Notes under the pieces: model-generated | The model's input: only the letters and a program-made list of their open reading frames with translations | Told to the model about the DNA's origin: nothing | Database searches by the model: none | Shown: positions 64,000 to 64,000 of the stretch, in pieces | Position numbering within the stretch: position 1 is the first letter of the stretch | How the letters are laid out: each line of letters starts with the position of its first letter | Position numbers and translations under genes: made by a program | DNA from: Corynebacterium sp. TAE3-ERU16 | GTDB taxonomy: Bacteria; Actinomycetota; Actinomycetes; Mycobacteriales; Mycobacteriaceae | Assembly (NCBI RefSeq): GCF_019209935.1 | Contig: NZ_JAHUTN010000002.1 | Coordinates: forward strand, 62,001-126,000 | DNA: 64,000 nt | Direction: 5' to 3'

Positions 64000-64000
64000 C

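Overview
The window looks like chromosomal core DNA of a high-GC Corynebacterium or very close mycolate-containing relative. The reasons are the gene content and order: whcE (WhiB1-type), sigH-rshA, secA1, lpqB-mtrB-mtrA-tmk, manA/pmmA, whcD (WhiB2-type), a manC-wbbL-rmlD-LCP wall cluster, a trehalose-type ABC importer, birA, and accD1-accD2-accE with accBC. As far as I remember, this matches the C. glutamicum cg08xx neighbourhood and the mycobacterial Rv3212-Rv3285 neighbourhood. I assign species only tentatively and ran no database search. I saw no rRNA, tRNA, CRISPR array, insertion sequence or prophage.

Layout. 1-4.7 kb: end of an Rv3212-like protein, a membrane protein, a diacylglycerol-kinase-type lipid kinase, whcE, the 24-codon ribosomal protein gene bL37, sigH-rshA and ybaK. 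4.7-8.6 kb: the most accessory-looking stretch, with an unrecognised 362-aa protein, an XRE-cupin regulator facing a frameshifted MFS transporter across a perfect 9-bp inverted repeat, and an SRAP peptidase. 8.6-16.8 kb: aroA-rsgA-ClC channel, then a DesA3-type desaturase with its reductase, two small conserved genes and an Rv3235-type gene. 16.9-26.5 kb: secA1, hpf, comF, lpqB-mtrB-mtrA, tmk and a DUF4259 gene. 26.7-38.0 kb: a Pro/Thr-rich surface protein, then mannose activation (manA, TobH-like, pmmA, manC) and arabinogalactan linker/attachment genes (wbbL, rmlD, LCP), with whcD among them. 38.0-43.8 kb: a TIGR03089 protein and the tusK-E-F-G-like importer. 43.8-47.5 kb: purE, purK, a DUF218 protein, a PH-like membrane protein and birA. 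47.6-51.5 kb: accD1, accD2, accE. 51.5-52.5 kb: about 1 kb with no confident gene. 52.5-64 kb: cls, maf, a lipoprotein cyclophilin, several conserved small genes, a Cj0069-type protein, a rhodanese, accBC and glpK.

How it works together. Much of the window serves the mycolate cell envelope. AccBC, AccD1/AccD2 and AccE, with BirA adding biotin, supply malonyl-CoA and the carboxylated mycolate precursor. The desaturase/reductase pair adjusts acyl chains, and Cls makes cardiolipin. ManA, PmmA and ManC supply GDP-mannose. RmlD and WbbL build the rhamnose linker, and the LCP protein attaches arabinogalactan to peptidoglycan. MtrAB-LpqB and SigH/RshA with two WhiB proteins provide envelope and redox-stress control.

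Regulatory texture. The start codons of at least 17 genes lie 6-8 nt after a TANNNT -10 box and have no Shine-Dalgarno sequence, which points to extensive leaderless transcription. Two good GlxR/CRP-type sites (upstream of whcE and accD1), several uncharacterised dyads and nine rho-independent-type hairpins could also be read directly.
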